26,210 bases of DNA from a bacterium. GTDB taxonomy: Bacteria > Ratteibacteria > UBA8468 > B48-G9 > JAFGKM01. Numbering within the stretch: the stretch's first letter is position 1; every line of letters begins with the position of its first letter. Both the position numbers and the translations under genes were made by a program. The stretch lies in assembly GCA_029548585.1 (NCBI GenBank), contig JAKPNC010000055.1:1-26210 (forward strand), written 5' to 3'. Shown here in pieces: positions 9,801 through 16,716 of the stretch. Under the pieces are notes generated by a model. It saw nothing but the letters and a program-made list of their open reading frames with translations, was not told where the DNA came from and ran no database searches.

Positions 9801-10336
9801 CCATATCTTCCTCCGACCTGGAAAAGGTTAAAGAAGGCACGAACGTCTGCATCGGAGGCATCCTATTGGACATAAAACGGACCAATACCAAGAAGGGCGA
9901 GAGGATGGGATGGGGAGAGATAGAAGACCTTTCGGGAAAAGTCAGGGTTCTCTTCTACCCGAGAACGTACGAAGCGGCTTCTCCCATCATAAGGAAAAAC
10001 GCCATTATCTTCGTAAAGGGAAAACTTGAAAAGAAGGACCGGCTGACAGTCATAGCGGACGAGGTTTCAAATCTCAACACAGCGGAAAAAAACAGGTTTC
10101 TTTCCAGCGTTGAGATAGATATAAAGCTTCCCATGGGAGATGAAAAGCTTAACCGGCTGAAGGACCTCTTCCTTAAGAACAAGGGCAACTGCCCGGTATA
10201 CCTTAACCTGCTGATTGAAAAAGGAAAGAAAAAGGTTAAGGTAAAGGCCAACGGGTATACTGTCAATCCTGACATAGATTTCGTGGAAGACCTCCAGGCG
10301 ATACTGGGAGAATCTTCCTTCCACATAGGCGTATGA
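6890..10336 (+). CDS. dnaE: DNA polymerase III alpha subunit DnaE
   Basis: This is the replicative polymerase, 1148 residues, the normal length for DnaE1-type enzymes. Domains in order: an N-terminal PHP domain (FVHLHLHTEHSLLDG, then AITDHGTMGGV); the polymerase palm with the catalytic acidic motif PDIDVDFCDRRR near residue 403 and the third aspartate in LLKIDILGLKT near 557; fingers with GYGFNKSHSAGYALVSYQT near 745; a helix-hairpin-helix region near 850; and an OB-fold (GGILLDIKRTNTKKG through VRVLFYPRTYE) near 985-1025. PHP metal-binding histidines at the start are kept, so residual PHP activity is possible. A strong AAAGGAGG and a second AAGGA precede ATG 6890. mtnA starts 6 nt after the stop. 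Confidence 0.98.
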   Translation: MKDFVHLHLHTEHSLLDGMCRISEVTAMAHKYGMNAIAITDHGTMGGVLKFYSTALKNGVKPIIGCEMYISPGSRLERKPNEKKEYFFHITLLAKNFKGYQNLMKLSTISYTEGFYHKQRIDKEVLALHSEGLIALGGCLKGEVSSLLLEGELEKAEKAAGEYREIMGRENFYLEVMDNGLEDQYRANRLMIELGKKNGIGLVATNDCHYLNKEDAFAHEVLLCVQTQTNMDDPGRMKFQTDEFYFKTAEEMKEAFREIPDSVKNTVEISEKCNVQLPIGEYHLPKFTPPGGQSPEECLENLIREGIGKKFGIDCRMLDGESTDQVIRRAAYEFSVIKKMGFASYFLIIHDFVSHAKKNGIMVGPGRGSAAGSLVAYLLNITEINPLAHNLIFERFLNPDRVSLPDIDVDFCDRRRSEIVDYIKNKYGEKNVAQIGTYGRMATRAVLKDAGRALGFSYNEVDKIVKLISPEPGTSLEDELQSNQEIKKLFETDESVRKLFTISLKLEGLARHSSIHAAGLVITESPVDEYAPLFRGPNGELATQYEMEGVEKIGLLKIDILGLKTLSVIEDTLSLIKERKGLVHKDPPLDDPATYSMLAEGNSTGIFQLESKGMQELLKDINPKTFEDIVAILALYRPGPMKSGMVKEYIKRKNDPSQIRYDHPLLESILKSTYGVILYQEQVMEIAHKMAGFTMGQADELRKSMGKKILEAMEQKRDLFIEGAKNNGVSDQVAKKIFEQIVKFAGYGFNKSHSAGYALVSYQTAYLKANHPLEFMASLLNSEIGNFDKISEYISECERMDIWILPPDLCESDGRFRIFGNDIIYGLGCVKNVGTGAVASIIEARQNGRFKSLFDFCERVNLRTTNRKVIESLIKAGAFDFLEMPRSQNFAMIDDAMDYGSKMQKKTEDGQMEIFSSEKGMILPETDREVLMSLPEWTDTRLLSYEKEMLGIYLTGHPLERYVSMMKIFSTISSSDLEKVKEGTNVCIGGILLDIKRTNTKKGERMGWGEIEDLSGKVRVLFYPRTYEAASPIIRKNAIIFVKGKLEKKDRLTVIADEVSNLNTAEKNRFLSSVEIDIKLPMGDEKLNRLKDLFLKNKGNCPVYLNLLIEKGKKKVKVKANGYTVNPDIDFVEDLQAILGESSFHIGV

Positions 10337-10342
10337 ATTGAA

Positions 10343-11356
10343 ATGAAACCTTTTATCAGGACCCTCTGGTGGGAAAATGGCAGTTTATATATCATAGACC
10401 AGCAGAAACTGCCTTCGCGCGAGATCTCACTGAAACTTACTAGTGTAAGAGACGTGGTTAACGCCATTAAGGCCCTCAAGGTGAGGGGCGCTCCCGCCAT
10501 AGGATGCGCAGCGGCTTTCGGAGTGGCAATCTCCGCCCTCAAATCCCGGACATCGGATCCCTGCAAGCTGAGGGATGCCGTCCTGAAAGACATTAAGATG
10601 ATTGCGTCTTCCCGGCCCACGGCGTACAACCTTTTCTACTCGCTCGGCCGCATGTCGAACGCCCTCGAAGAAGCACTTCCCGGGGGAACGGAAAAGATAA
10701 GGGAGAAACTTCTTTCCGAAGCGCTGGACATATTCAGGGAAGACCTTGACTGCTGCCGCAGGATAGGCGTCAACGGGGCAAGCCTTATCAGGAACGGCAT
10801 GAACATATTGACACACTGCAACGCAGGCGCCCTTGCAACATCCGGGTTCGGGACCGCCCTTGCTCCCCTCTTTGCCGCAAAAAAGAAAGGCTTAAGGTTC
10901 CACGTGTACGTGGACGAAACAAGGCCGGTATTGCAGGGAGCCAGGCTGACGGCATGGGAACTTGGAAAAGCGGGGATAGCCCATACCCTCATATGCGACA
11001 ACATGTCCGGCAGCCTTATGAAACAGGGAAAGGTTGACATGGTCATTACGGGTGCCGACAGGATAGCGGCAAACGGGGATACCGCAAATAAGATCGGCAC
11101 TTACCCGCTTGCGGTCCTTGCCCATTACCACGGGATACCTTTCTACGTTGCCGCGCCATATTCGACTTTCGATCCGGCCATCAAGTCCGGCAAAGATATC
11201 GTAATAGAGGAGAGAGACCCCGAAGAGGTCAGAAAATGCTCCGGTAAGATGGCTTCACCTGCCGGAACCAGGGTCTACAACCCGGCCTTTGACATAACCC
11301 CGGCAAAATTAATAAGGTCTTTTATAACGGAAAATGGTATAATAAAGAAAGCATGA
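10343..11356 (+). CDS. mtnA: S-methyl-5-thioribose-1-phosphate isomerase MtnA
   Basis: MtnA converts methylthioribose 1-phosphate to methylthioribulose 1-phosphate in methionine salvage. The 337-residue protein carries KVRGAPAIGCAAAFGVA near residue 45, the catalytic cysteine in THCNAGALATSGFGTA (about residue 158), and the catalytic aspartate in VITGADRIAANGDTANKIGTY (about residue 237). Family resemblance to eIF2B-alpha is expected, but the Cys and Asp contexts identify MtnA. No other methionine-salvage gene is visible in the window. The start has little Shine-Dalgarno sequence and lies 6 nt after dnaE, which suggests translational coupling. tRNA-Val begins 6 nt after its stop. Confidence 0.95.
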   Translation: MKPFIRTLWWENGSLYIIDQQKLPSREISLKLTSVRDVVNAIKALKVRGAPAIGCAAAFGVAISALKSRTSDPCKLRDAVLKDIKMIASSRPTAYNLFYSLGRMSNALEEALPGGTEKIREKLLSEALDIFREDLDCCRRIGVNGASLIRNGMNILTHCNAGALATSGFGTALAPLFAAKKKGLRFHVYVDETRPVLQGARLTAWELGKAGIAHTLICDNMSGSLMKQGKVDMVITGADRIAANGDTANKIGTYPLAVLAHYHGIPFYVAAPYSTFDPAIKSGKDIVIEERDPEEVRKCSGKMASPAGTRVYNPAFDITPAKLIRSFITENGIIKKA

Positions 11357-11362
11357 AATGCC

Positions 11363-11435
11363 GGGCGGTTGGCTCAGGGGTTAGAGCGCTTGCTTCACAC
11401 GCAAGAAGTCGCAGGTTCGATTCCTGCACCGCCCA
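11363..11435 (+). tRNA. tRNA-Val (anticodon CAC)
   Basis: The sequence folds as a complete 73-nt tRNA: acceptor GGGCGGT pairs with ACCGCCC, D-stem GCTC/GAGC, anticodon stem CTTGC/GCAAG around loop TTCACAC (anticodon CAC, reading GUG), a 5-nt variable loop, and T-arm GCAGG/CCTGC with loop TTCGATT. The discriminator is A at 11435. The CCA end is not encoded. It lies 6 nt downstream of mtnA and may be cotranscribed with it. Confidence 0.97.
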
Positions 11436-11576
11436 TTTACCCCAACTCTACTTTGTTAAGGTTCACGTTGAGGAGCTTTGATTTATCCTCCGTAAAAATA
11501 GACGATAGAAAATAGAAAATTGACAATAGAGAGTCATTGAAGCCAACCAGGACTTCAAGCAAAAAGGGGGTATATC
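11436..11576 (+). other. intergenic spacer after tRNA-Val with AT-rich ATAGAAAAT-type low-complexity stretch
   Basis: This 141-nt gap holds no credible gene. Its middle (about 11498-11532) is a short low-complexity run of repeated ATAGAAA/GACAATAG units. It contains one TTGACA (11520-11525) but no matching -10 at 16-18 nt. The end carries AAGGGGG, 6 nt before ATG 11577, the ribosome-binding site of the next gene. Confidence 0.5.
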
Positions 11577-14500
11577 ATGCGAAAAATTATCCCTTCGGTT
11601 TTTCTTCCACTATGGATTTTTTTCTCGTCCTCTCTTCTCTTCTCACAGAACGCTTCAGAAATTCGCGGCCGCTGTGTTGACGAAACCGGCAAACCGCTGG
11701 AAGGCGCCGAGGTTTTCCTCTATTACAATTCTTTTCCCTCAGAAATGGGCACCGCTCCCCCGGAACTGGAATGCGGAGTTAAAGGCAAAACTCTGACCGA
11801 CGCAAGGGGCGAATTTCAACTGCCGGCAGATTTGCTCACCTACCAGCCGTGTCTCGCCGGGCGGGACAAACGGACAGGTTATTGCCTCATTGCAAAACAT
11901 ACCGACCGCGCCATAGGAATCGTTCCGCTCAAACAAGGGAACGAGACCCTTCGTCAGACCCTTACTCTCGTCCGGGGACGTTCGTTAAAAGCTTCGGTCG
12001 CGGATGAAACAACCCGCGAAAAAATCCCGGGAGTCCGCGTCCGGTTCGTCACGGCAAGCGGCTTCAATTTCGCCCTGAACGACAACTCGCCTGCCGCATG
12101 CGGAATTACGGATAAAAACGGCGAATGCATCTTAACCAACCTGCCTGTCACTGAATGTTTTTTTATTGCGGATACGGAAGGATACGTCCCTGTATGGAAG
12201 GAGATAATGAAAGGAACAGAAGGAACAAGCACCGAGCTCGTTATGAGCAGAGGTATTGCCATTTCGGGCAAAGCTTCTTTTCCCGACGGAAAACCGGCCG
12301 CGGGACTGCTGGTCAGGTTCAGCAAGGAAGGATATTGGTCGGGCATGGCAAGCTACGCTGTGACAGACAGCAGCGGGATATGGAAAAAGGTATGCCTCCC
12401 GGTAAGTTTCAGAGACCATTTCGCCCCGTCAAACCAAAATGACGACCGGAACCAGCCCGTAACGGTCAACGCCGACCAGTTCCTCGAAGAACCTCCTTTT
12501 GTCTCGTCGTCTCCCGTACTGCTTGACACAAGGGAAAAGAGGGAATTTAATGTGGAGCTTAAGGTTGAACGGGTCTCGTCAGAAAAACTCTTCGTGAAAT
12601 TTATCGCCTCCGACCTGACCCCTCTTGTTGGGAATAAAGCTGCCGTTTATCTCAGCGACGAAAAAACCGGAAGGTGGGATGACATTGGATTCCTCTGTTC
12701 GGACGGAGAGGGAATAGCTTCCATTTCTGTTCCGAGGGGACAGGTAATGCTCATGCAGGAACAGGATGTGGTTATCCCCGGCTGGTATATCCCGGAAGAT
12801 TATTCCATTCTCGCTCTCAACTGGTCAGGGGAAAAATGGCGCTACGGCACTGAATCAGGCTTTTCCCGGGAAACTCTTTACAGGCACGAAAGCGGCTCGG
12901 GCACGGAAAAAGACCCGGTTGTTATAAAAGTCGGCGTCATCCCTGCCTTGCCGCTTAAAGGTTTTGTTGTTGACATCGAAGGAAGGCCTATGAAAAACTG
13001 CCAGGTTTTTTCGGGATTTGCCAGGGAAGGCGCAAAAACGAACGAGGAAGGAATGTTTGCTTTTCCCGTTATGCCTTCGGACATCATCGTTGAATTATTT
13101 GTGACGGCCCCCGACAGGAAATTCGCGGGGTTCGGTTCCGCCGACCCCAAATCGTCCGAACCTGTAAAAATCACGGTTCAACCCACAAGAGAATACCCGG
13201 CAAGGGTCGTGGACTGCGAAGGGATGCCCGTGGGAAAAATCCGAATGTACTCTGAAATAAAACTTAACGACAAAACAAACAAATACCAGATTCGCCAGAC
13301 TATAACTGCCGATGATGAAGGCCGGTTTGTCTTAAAGAAAGCGCTTCCCGGCACCGCATGTTATTTCTGGTGGAGCGAGGATAACGAAATCAACCGCGAT
13401 TTCGATTCCGGGAGCTCAGAAGTCAAATTATCCGGAATTACGGAAGAAAACCCCTTGACCATAACCGTGAAAAGGTACATAGAGTCCATTATGGGCAAGG
13501 TGACCGATATCAAAGGCAAACCGGTTGAAGACGCCGCAGTTGAGATTTTAAACTGGGACATTATACCCCGGAATATACAGTACAACCAGAAACCCATACA
13601 CACCAATGAAAAAGGAGAGTTTACAGCCGGCAGGCTTGCAAAAGGCAAAACCGGCATACGCATAACTCATAAGGATTACAAGAGCGTATTATTAAGCGGG
13701 ATTTCCACCGATTGTATTGACGTGTCGGCGGTTCTCAAACCGAAAGGGCCGGTTAACGTGACCGCTACAGTTAAAAACGCAGAAGGCGTTCCCATTCCTG
13801 GAATTAATCTATCTGTACTGGAAGTACCTTCCCTGTACGCCGGAGCGGGAGAAGATATCAAAACAATAAAGCTGGAAAGAAAAACCGGCAGGAAAGGAAC
13901 CTGCTCTTTCATTATTCCGGAACAGAAAGAGAAACAGAAAAATCAGTGGACTCTCTTATGCGGGGCGCCGGGTTATTATTCCTTTTTTTGCGGGCTGTAT
14001 GAAAATACGGACATGGAACTTGAAATAACCCTGAAAAAGAGACAAGAATCTTCAAACCTGAGCGGCATGGTAGTGGATACAGAAAACAGGCCGGTCAAAG
14101 GCGCGAACGTAAGAATAGCCAGTATTCTTTCTACTGCGCAAAACCAGGCGATCCGAAGAGGCGCCAGGTTACCCGAAGGAATTCTTACTGCCGTTACGGA
14201 CAAGGAAGGCCGCTTTGATTTCCCCGCAATTTCAAAGGAAGACATGGCGACTCTTGAAGCGGAAGCCGAAGGATACGCCAGGCAGATATTCCATTATTCA
14301 AAAAGGGCGAATGCGGAAGAAAAGATTTGCTTTAGACTGCCACCGTCCTGTGAAATAAGCGGCAGTGTATTGTACGAAGACCAAAAACCCGCCGCCGGGA
14401 TTTTTGTATCTGCAAGCGGCAGAACGACGTCTATCCATACCGTACGGAAGACCGACGAGAAGGGATTCTACAGCTTTAATAATCTCCCCGCAGGCACTTA

Positions 14501-14912
14501 TTATATCAATGCGCGCCTTGTGCCTTCCGGGCTCCCTGTCCCGGGAGAAGAACCGCCCGAATGGGTAGCTTCCCCTGCAGCCTATTCTTTAATTGCGACA
14601 ACCGCGGGAAATCCTGCTACAGGAAAGGATTTCGTGCTCAGAAAAGGGATAGTTGTAAGCGGAAAGGTTATTGAGAACATCAGCGGGAAACCGCTTGCAG
14701 ATATACACGTCGGATATGTGGAAGGCGTTCCACCGGGAGGACTGTATTACGCAAGCGCAAAGACAGATGCACAGGGACGTTATAAAATAAGGGTGCTTCC
14801 CGGCAAAGGATATTTCCAGCTTTATAAGCCCGGCGACAATACTCCTCAGACAAAAGAAATGTCTTTTGAAGAGGGGGAAGTTTACAACAACGTGGATTTA
14901 AGGGTAGAATAG
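11577..14912 (+). CDS. large secreted protein with about ten carboxypeptidase-regulatory-like (Ig-fold) repeats
   Basis: The 1111-residue product has a clear signal peptide (basic MRK, hydrophobic stretch, cleavage likely after LLFSQ near residue 24). The mature part is a chain of beta-rich domains of the carboxypeptidase regulatory-like type, each starting with a pattern such as (I/V)-x-G-x-V-x-D-x-x-G-x-P-(V/L)-x-x-A. Repeat starts are seen near residues 25, 137, 228, 459, 541, 637, 727, 827, 926 and 1027; good examples are IMGKVTDIKGKPVEDAAVEI and LSGMVVDTENRPVKGANVRI. Internal ...TDEKGFYSFNNLPAGTYYI... segments are typical. No catalytic domain was seen. It is probably a cell-surface or extracellular scaffold. 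AAGGGGG before the ATG supports the start. Only 50 nt separate it from the UGA-interrupted gene at 14963, so they may form one unit. Confidence 0.8.
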   Translation: MRKIIPSVFLPLWIFFSSSLLFSQNASEIRGRCVDETGKPLEGAEVFLYYNSFPSEMGTAPPELECGVKGKTLTDARGEFQLPADLLTYQPCLAGRDKRTGYCLIAKHTDRAIGIVPLKQGNETLRQTLTLVRGRSLKASVADETTREKIPGVRVRFVTASGFNFALNDNSPAACGITDKNGECILTNLPVTECFFIADTEGYVPVWKEIMKGTEGTSTELVMSRGIAISGKASFPDGKPAAGLLVRFSKEGYWSGMASYAVTDSSGIWKKVCLPVSFRDHFAPSNQNDDRNQPVTVNADQFLEEPPFVSSSPVLLDTREKREFNVELKVERVSSEKLFVKFIASDLTPLVGNKAAVYLSDEKTGRWDDIGFLCSDGEGIASISVPRGQVMLMQEQDVVIPGWYIPEDYSILALNWSGEKWRYGTESGFSRETLYRHESGSGTEKDPVVIKVGVIPALPLKGFVVDIEGRPMKNCQVFSGFAREGAKTNEEGMFAFPVMPSDIIVELFVTAPDRKFAGFGSADPKSSEPVKITVQPTREYPARVVDCEGMPVGKIRMYSEIKLNDKTNKYQIRQTITADDEGRFVLKKALPGTACYFWWSEDNEINRDFDSGSSEVKLSGITEENPLTITVKRYIESIMGKVTDIKGKPVEDAAVEILNWDIIPRNIQYNQKPIHTNEKGEFTAGRLAKGKTGIRITHKDYKSVLLSGISTDCIDVSAVLKPKGPVNVTATVKNAEGVPIPGINLSVLEVPSLYAGAGEDIKTIKLERKTGRKGTCSFIIPEQKEKQKNQWTLLCGAPGYYSFFCGLYENTDMELEITLKKRQESSNLSGMVVDTENRPVKGANVRIASILSTAQNQAIRRGARLPEGILTAVTDKEGRFDFPAISKEDMATLEAEAEGYARQIFHYSKRANAEEKICFRLPPSCEISGSVLYEDQKPAAGIFVSASGRTTSIHTVRKTDEKGFYSFNNLPAGTYYINARLVPSGLPVPGEEPPEWVASPAAYSLIATTAGNPATGKDFVLRKGIVVSGKVIENISGKPLADIHVGYVEGVPPGGLYYASAKTDAQGRYKIRVLPGKGYFQLYKPGDNTPQTKEMSFEEGEVYNNVDLRVE

Positions 14913-14935
14913 GGTGTCAAAGCGATGAATTAGTG

Positions 14936-14949
14936 ACCCCTTCAGGGGT
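14936..14949 (+). promoter_or_regulatory. short hairpin between the repeat protein and the UGA-interrupted gene
   Basis: ACCCCT and AGGGGT form a perfect 6-bp stem with a 2-nt loop (or 5 bp with a TTCA loop). No T-run follows, so it is not a canonical terminator. Its 3' arm lies just upstream of the AGAGG ribosome-binding sequence of the gene starting at 14963, so an effect on translation or mRNA stability is possible. Function is inferred only. Confidence 0.35.
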
Positions 14950-14962
14950 AAAAGAGGCGAAA

Positions 14963-15700
14963 ATGAAAAAGTTTGTTTTTGTGCTGGTTTTTGTAACAAG
15001 CCTGATATTAAGGACAGGTTTTTTAGAGTGCCAATGAGGGCCCCCTCCCCGGAATCCGTTGGATTCCACACGGTTGGACAGCCTTTATAAAGATTGTGCA
15101 GTTAAACTTTCCGCAAGTTACCGCAAAACGGTTTTTTCCCTTAAAGAAGGAAAAACAACCGCGGCTTCCAGGGAATTTAAAACCTTTTTCGCTCCTGAAG
15201 TCAAAAAACTATATACCGAGACCGCCGAAACCGCGCCCAAGATATACATCGATGACTGCAACTGGAACGAAAAAATAAAAATTCTTTATATCACGACACA
15301 AAAAACAGCCGTTTTTCTTGAGAAAAGAGATGTTAAAAACTCAAAAGCAGGACTTGAATCCCTGCGGGAATTCTTTTACAAGCTGCACACCGACAATAAG
15401 ATAAACATTGCAAGCGACGCCATTTACGCATTCAGAAAGGAACTCAACGAGTTTCCTCCCGGCAAAACTCTGACAAAAAAACAAACTGCAATTTTAAGCT
15501 CTCTGAAATCAAAGATTTTCCAGGCAGCGCCTTCCGAAGCAATGAAAAAAGATAAGGGGAAATTCAATGCCGAAGCAAACGCATGGAGCGACGCGGCAGG
15601 CAGGATTCTTTCCCGGAAGAAAATAGACGCACCTCAAATAAAACTGCTGAGAGATTCAACGGAGAAGTTTTATTTCAATTACGGTATGGATTTCGAATAA
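14963..15700 (+). CDS. candidate selenoprotein: exported small protein with in-frame UGA (Sec25)
   Basis: A Met start at 14963, preceded by AGAGG, gives a typical signal or anchor sequence (MKKFVFVLVFVTSLIL). At codon 25 (15035-15037) the frame meets TGA in the context Cys-Gln-UGA-Gly, and then continues without a stop for 220 codons to TAA at 15698. A perfect hairpin with a GTT loop lies 20 nt after the UGA, which fits the bacterial SECIS layout. Sec synthesis and insertion genes lie a few kb away. Read this way the protein has 245 residues: an export segment, a C-x-U motif, a Pro-rich link and a helical, Lys-rich domain with two further Cys residues. If UGA were a stop, only a 24-residue peptide would be made, and the rest would need a TTG start at 15059 inside the hairpin, with no export signal. 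I recognise no family. A nonsense mutation is the main alternative. Confidence 0.72.
15035..15067 (+). promoter_or_regulatory. candidate bacterial SECIS element for Sec25 of the gene at 14963
   Basis: After the UGA at 15035-15037 come 13 nt, then arms GGAATCC (15051-15057) and GGATTCC (15061-15067), a perfect 7-bp stem, with loop GTT. The loop G lies 20 nt after the UGA. Known bacterial SECIS elements lie directly downstream of the UGA, inside the coding sequence, with a small apical loop that contains a G near its start and usually a following U; this fits. SelB would bind it. Confidence 0.7.
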
Positions 15701-15708
15701 ATCCGGTT

Positions 15709-15759
15709 GACGATGCCAACGAAGTTGTCAGGATGAAGAAAACCGGTATCTGTTATTTT
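15709..15759. repeat. dispersed repeat, copy 1 of 2
   Basis: This 51-bp stretch starting GACGATGCCAACGA and ending TGTTATTTT is nearly identical to 15863-15914 (a few substitutions around the AGTTG/TGCTG position and one A insertion). It starts 8 nt after the stop of the gene at 14963. Its last third carries the left arm of the terminator-like inverted repeat. Confidence 0.8.
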
Positions 15760-15772
15760 TGACACCGGTTTT
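15739..15772. terminator. terminator-like inverted repeat between convergent genes
   Basis: AAAACCGGT (15739-15747) and ACCGGTTTT (15764-15772) are perfect inverted arms around a 16-nt loop. The stem ends in T on both strands, and the site lies between two convergent genes (stops at 15700 and 15908). A bidirectional terminator is likely, although the loop is longer than usual and the T-runs are short. Confidence 0.5.
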
Positions 15773-15832
15773 AACACCGGCAAGACCGGTTTGACTTCGC
15801 CTGAGAGCAAGGCGGCAAGGAGCCGGCGACGA

Positions 15833-15850
15833 AACGTATGTTTATACGTT
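15833..15850. repeat. 7-bp palindromic hairpin within the convergent intergenic region
   Basis: AACGTAT (15833-15839) and ATACGTT (15844-15850) pair perfectly around a GTTT loop. It sits between the two copies of the 51-bp repeat, preceded by a stretch rich in GGCGGC/AGCCGGCG. No UGA lies at SECIS distance upstream in a coding frame on either strand, so it is more likely part of the repeat element or a second terminator. Confidence 0.45.
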
Positions 15851-15862
15851 GAGGAAACCGGA

Positions 15863-15914
15863 GACGATGCCAACGATGCTGTCAGGATGAAAGAAAACCG
15901 GTATCTGTTATTTT
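15863..15914. repeat. dispersed repeat, copy 2 of 2
   Basis: This is the second copy of the unit at 15709-15759, 52 bp long. It runs into the last codon and stop of the polyferredoxin gene (stop at 15908-15910 on the - strand), so the element abuts or supplied the gene end. The two copies start 154 bp apart. Confidence 0.8.
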
Positions 15915-16669
15915 ACGCCGAACTTCAAGTGCGGCGGATCCGTACATTCAAGACATCTTATACAATCCCTTGTATTCATCTGTTTTACGGGATCTATTCC
16001 AACGGGGCATTTCCTTGCGCATATCCCGCAGTTATTACAGGGGCTGACAAACCTCATGCGGAAAAGAGAAATACGGTTGAAAAAGGAAAGTATTGCCCCC
16101 AGCGGGCAAAAAAGACGGCAGAATCCCCTGCCCGCCGCAATCGCCAGGAGAGCAACCAAAGCCAAAATGCTCAGCCTCATGGCAAATCTCGCGTTATCGC
16201 CCGAAGTAACTCCCATAAGACTCCACGGGATTGTCGACTGCAGCGTCCCGGCGGGGCAGAAAAAACAGAAAGTGTAATTGGAGGAAGGAAGCAATACAGG
16301 GATAGCAAACACAAACATGGCCAGAACGGCGTATTTTGTATAATTTAATTTTTGAGGCAGTCTTACCGAAACACCGCGTGACGGGACCCTGTTCAAAACG
16401 TCCTGAAAAAGGCCGAAGGGACAAATCCATCCGCATACGAACCTTCCCGCTATTATCCCCGTCAGTCCCAGTATACCTATCGTGATAAAAGGAAATATCC
16501 TCAATCCCGCAAAATTGACAAGCGCGCCCACGGGACAGGCAAAAACCGCCGCAGGGCAGGAATGACAATTAAGGGCGGGCACGCATAATGATTTAAGCCG
16601 GAAAAAATAAAAGTCTATCCCTCCCAGCGAAACAACCTGAGTTATAAATCTGATTTTGATTTTCTTCAT
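15908..16669 (-). CDS. NapH-like membrane polyferredoxin (4Fe-4S)
   Basis: The 253-residue protein combines about four membrane segments with many Cys motifs, as in the NapH/NosR/YccM-type electron-transfer family. In order: Cys35/38/45 (NCHSCPAAVFACPVG), a membrane segment, C-x3-CP at 79/83 (CGWICPFG), C-x2-CP at 135/138, C-x3-CP at 184/188 (CRLFCPLGA), then a C-terminal ferredoxin-like part with Cys211/214/217/221 (CNNCGICARKCP) and Cys236/239/242. The last group lacks the usual fourth Cys (CIRCLECTDP), so the second cluster may be atypical. It would pass electrons across or along the cytoplasmic membrane. The start is 38 nt after the TAG that ends the small UGA-containing gene, with the SECIS-like hairpin in the gap, so the two are very likely cotranscribed. 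The exact donor and acceptor are unknown. Confidence 0.85.
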   Translation of the reverse strand: MKKIKIRFITQVVSLGGIDFYFFRLKSLCVPALNCHSCPAAVFACPVGALVNFAGLRIFPFITIGILGLTGIIAGRFVCGWICPFGLFQDVLNRVPSRGVSVRLPQKLNYTKYAVLAMFVFAIPVLLPSSNYTFCFFCPAGTLQSTIPWSLMGVTSGDNARFAMRLSILALVALLAIAAGRGFCRLFCPLGAILSFFNRISLFRMRFVSPCNNCGICARKCPVGIDPVKQMNTRDCIRCLECTDPPHLKFGVK

Positions 16670-16679
16670 ATTGCGGGAA

Positions 16680-16716
16680 GATTATGGGACCCATAATCCT
16701 TGACATGCTACAGTCA
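16680..16716 (-). promoter_or_regulatory. candidate bacterial SECIS element for the CPT-UGA protein
   Basis: On the - strand the UGA (16716-16714) is followed by 15 nt, then arms GATTATGG (16698-16691) and CCATAATC (16687-16680), a perfect 8-bp stem, with loop GTC. The loop G lies 23 nt after the UGA, inside the usual bacterial SECIS range. There is no T-run after the hairpin, and the next gene starts 11 nt beyond it, so a terminator is less likely. The hairpin lies partly beyond the TAG stop, which is possible for C-terminal Sec. Confidence 0.55.

Noticed and set aside
11520..11549. TTGACA as promoter of the large repeat protein
   Set aside because: No recognisable -10 sequence lies 16-18 nt downstream.
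15059..15700. A 213-residue frame starting at TTG 15059 as the real gene
   Set aside because: The TTG lies inside the SECIS-like hairpin, lacks a ribosome-binding site and gives no export signal, while an in-frame ATG with a signal sequence lies 96 nt upstream across a UGA.
15833..15850. The GTTT-loop hairpin as a fourth SECIS element
   Set aside because: No in-frame UGA of a credible gene lies 16-37 nt upstream on either strand; it sits between repeat copies in a convergent gap.
15791..16348. A 185-residue + strand frame over the repeat and polyferredoxin gene
   Set aside because: It overlaps the strongly supported polyferredoxin gene on the other strand, and its product is a low-complexity basic sequence.
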